Source: Gammaproteobacteria bacterium (GTDB lineage: Bacteria; Pseudomonadota; Gammaproteobacteria; UBA9214). From it: a stretch of 6,228 nucleotides of DNA. The notes under the pieces are model-generated. The model ran no database searches and was not told the origin of the DNA. It was given only the letters and a program-made list of their open reading frames with translations. Location of the stretch: positions 1 through 6,228 of the forward strand of contig JAOUCV010000136.1 of NCBI GenBank assembly GCA_029859555.1, written 5' to 3'. A program made the position numbers and the translations under genes. Below, piece after piece: positions 6,137 through 6,228 of the stretch; positions within the stretch are counted from its first letter, which is position 1, and each line of letters opens with the position of its first letter.

Positions 6137-6172
6137 CACTGTGATGTGTAAGGTTTTCCGTCCTTATCAGTG
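6137..6172 (+). terminator. Imperfect hairpin followed by T-rich sequence, possible terminator
   Basis: TAAGG (6149-6153) pairs with CCTTA (6162-6166) around an 8-base loop, and outside it CACTG (6137-6141) pairs with CAGTG (6168-6172) across an uneven internal loop. TTTGGTTATTTG follows. The stem is low in GC and the T run is interrupted, so termination is only a possibility. Confidence 0.2.
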
Positions 6173-6181
6173 TTTGGTTAT

Positions 6182-6209
6182 TTGATAATAGATACCTTTT
6201 GCTGATAAT
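6182..6209 (+). promoter_or_regulatory. Sigma70-like promoter reading out of the window
   Basis: TTGATA (6182-6187, 5 of 6 against TTGACA) and GATAAT (6204-6209, 5 of 6 against TATAAT) are separated by 16 bases. Transcription would start around 6216, heading rightwards to a gene outside the window. The sequence TGATAAT occurs twice, at 6183-6189 and 6203-6209, exactly 20 bases apart. Confidence 0.4.
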
Positions 6210-6228
6210 CTTTGCGCGACGGCCGCGA

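Larger units (their letters stand above)
5972..6228. other. Non-coding region downstream of frmB
   Basis: No open frame of convincing length or coding character is seen in these 257 bases. They contain a perfect 8-bp hairpin at 6051-6076, an imperfect hairpin at 6137-6172, and an A+T-rich right end with a sigma70-like promoter. The A+T-rich end contrasts with the GC-rich genes and suggests an upstream control region for a gene starting beyond the window. Confidence 0.6.

Noticed and set aside
6051..6228. CRISPR array, tRNA or integron attC site in the right-hand non-coding region
   Set aside because: There are no regularly spaced repeats, no cloverleaf pairing, and the hairpin lacks the attC core sites.

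Overview
The window looks like part of a gammaproteobacterial chromosome (moderate-to-high GC, GC-rich third codon positions, E. coli-like Shine-Dalgarno sequences, a class III alcohol dehydrogenase plus S-formylglutathione hydrolase pair). This placement comes from protein character alone and no species can be named. All convincing genes lie on the + strand and form two functional blocks.

Block 1 (225-3750) is a tightly packed operon of five genes: a MotA/TolQ/ExbB proton-channel subunit, two different ExbD/TolR-type subunits, a TonB-like protein with a proline-rich linker and an AgmX/PglI-type C-terminal domain, and a secreted SEL1-repeat lytic transglycosylase. Three of the four junctions are 4-base stop/start overlaps (GTGA, ATGA, ATGA) and the fourth is a 4-base gap, so translation is probably coupled. 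The predicted picture is an inner-membrane proton-driven motor: the channel subunit surrounds an ExbD pair, the TonB-like arm carries force across the periplasm, and a periplasmic enzyme cuts peptidoglycan. The two ExbDs differ at the residue that matters most: the first has Ser where the proton-carrying Asp is expected, the second keeps the Asp. The set resembles the AglQRS/AgmX-type machinery of myxobacteria more than the classical ExbBD-TonB iron-uptake system, and no TonB-dependent receptor is present here. The tail of an unidentified gene (1-114) precedes the operon.

Block 2 (4013-5971) is a formaldehyde-detoxification operon, frmA-frmB, 9 bases apart, preceded by a 262-base intergenic region with several inverted repeats, one of which overlaps a good -10 hexamer. 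No frmR-like regulator lies next to it. FrmA keeps its zinc ligands and NAD site but has Ala at both positions that correspond to the basic residues contacting S-hydroxymethylglutathione carboxylates in the human enzyme.

The last 257 bases (5972-6228) contain no recognisable gene. They hold a perfect 8-bp hairpin, a second imperfect hairpin, and near the right edge a sigma70-like promoter that would fire into a gene outside the window.
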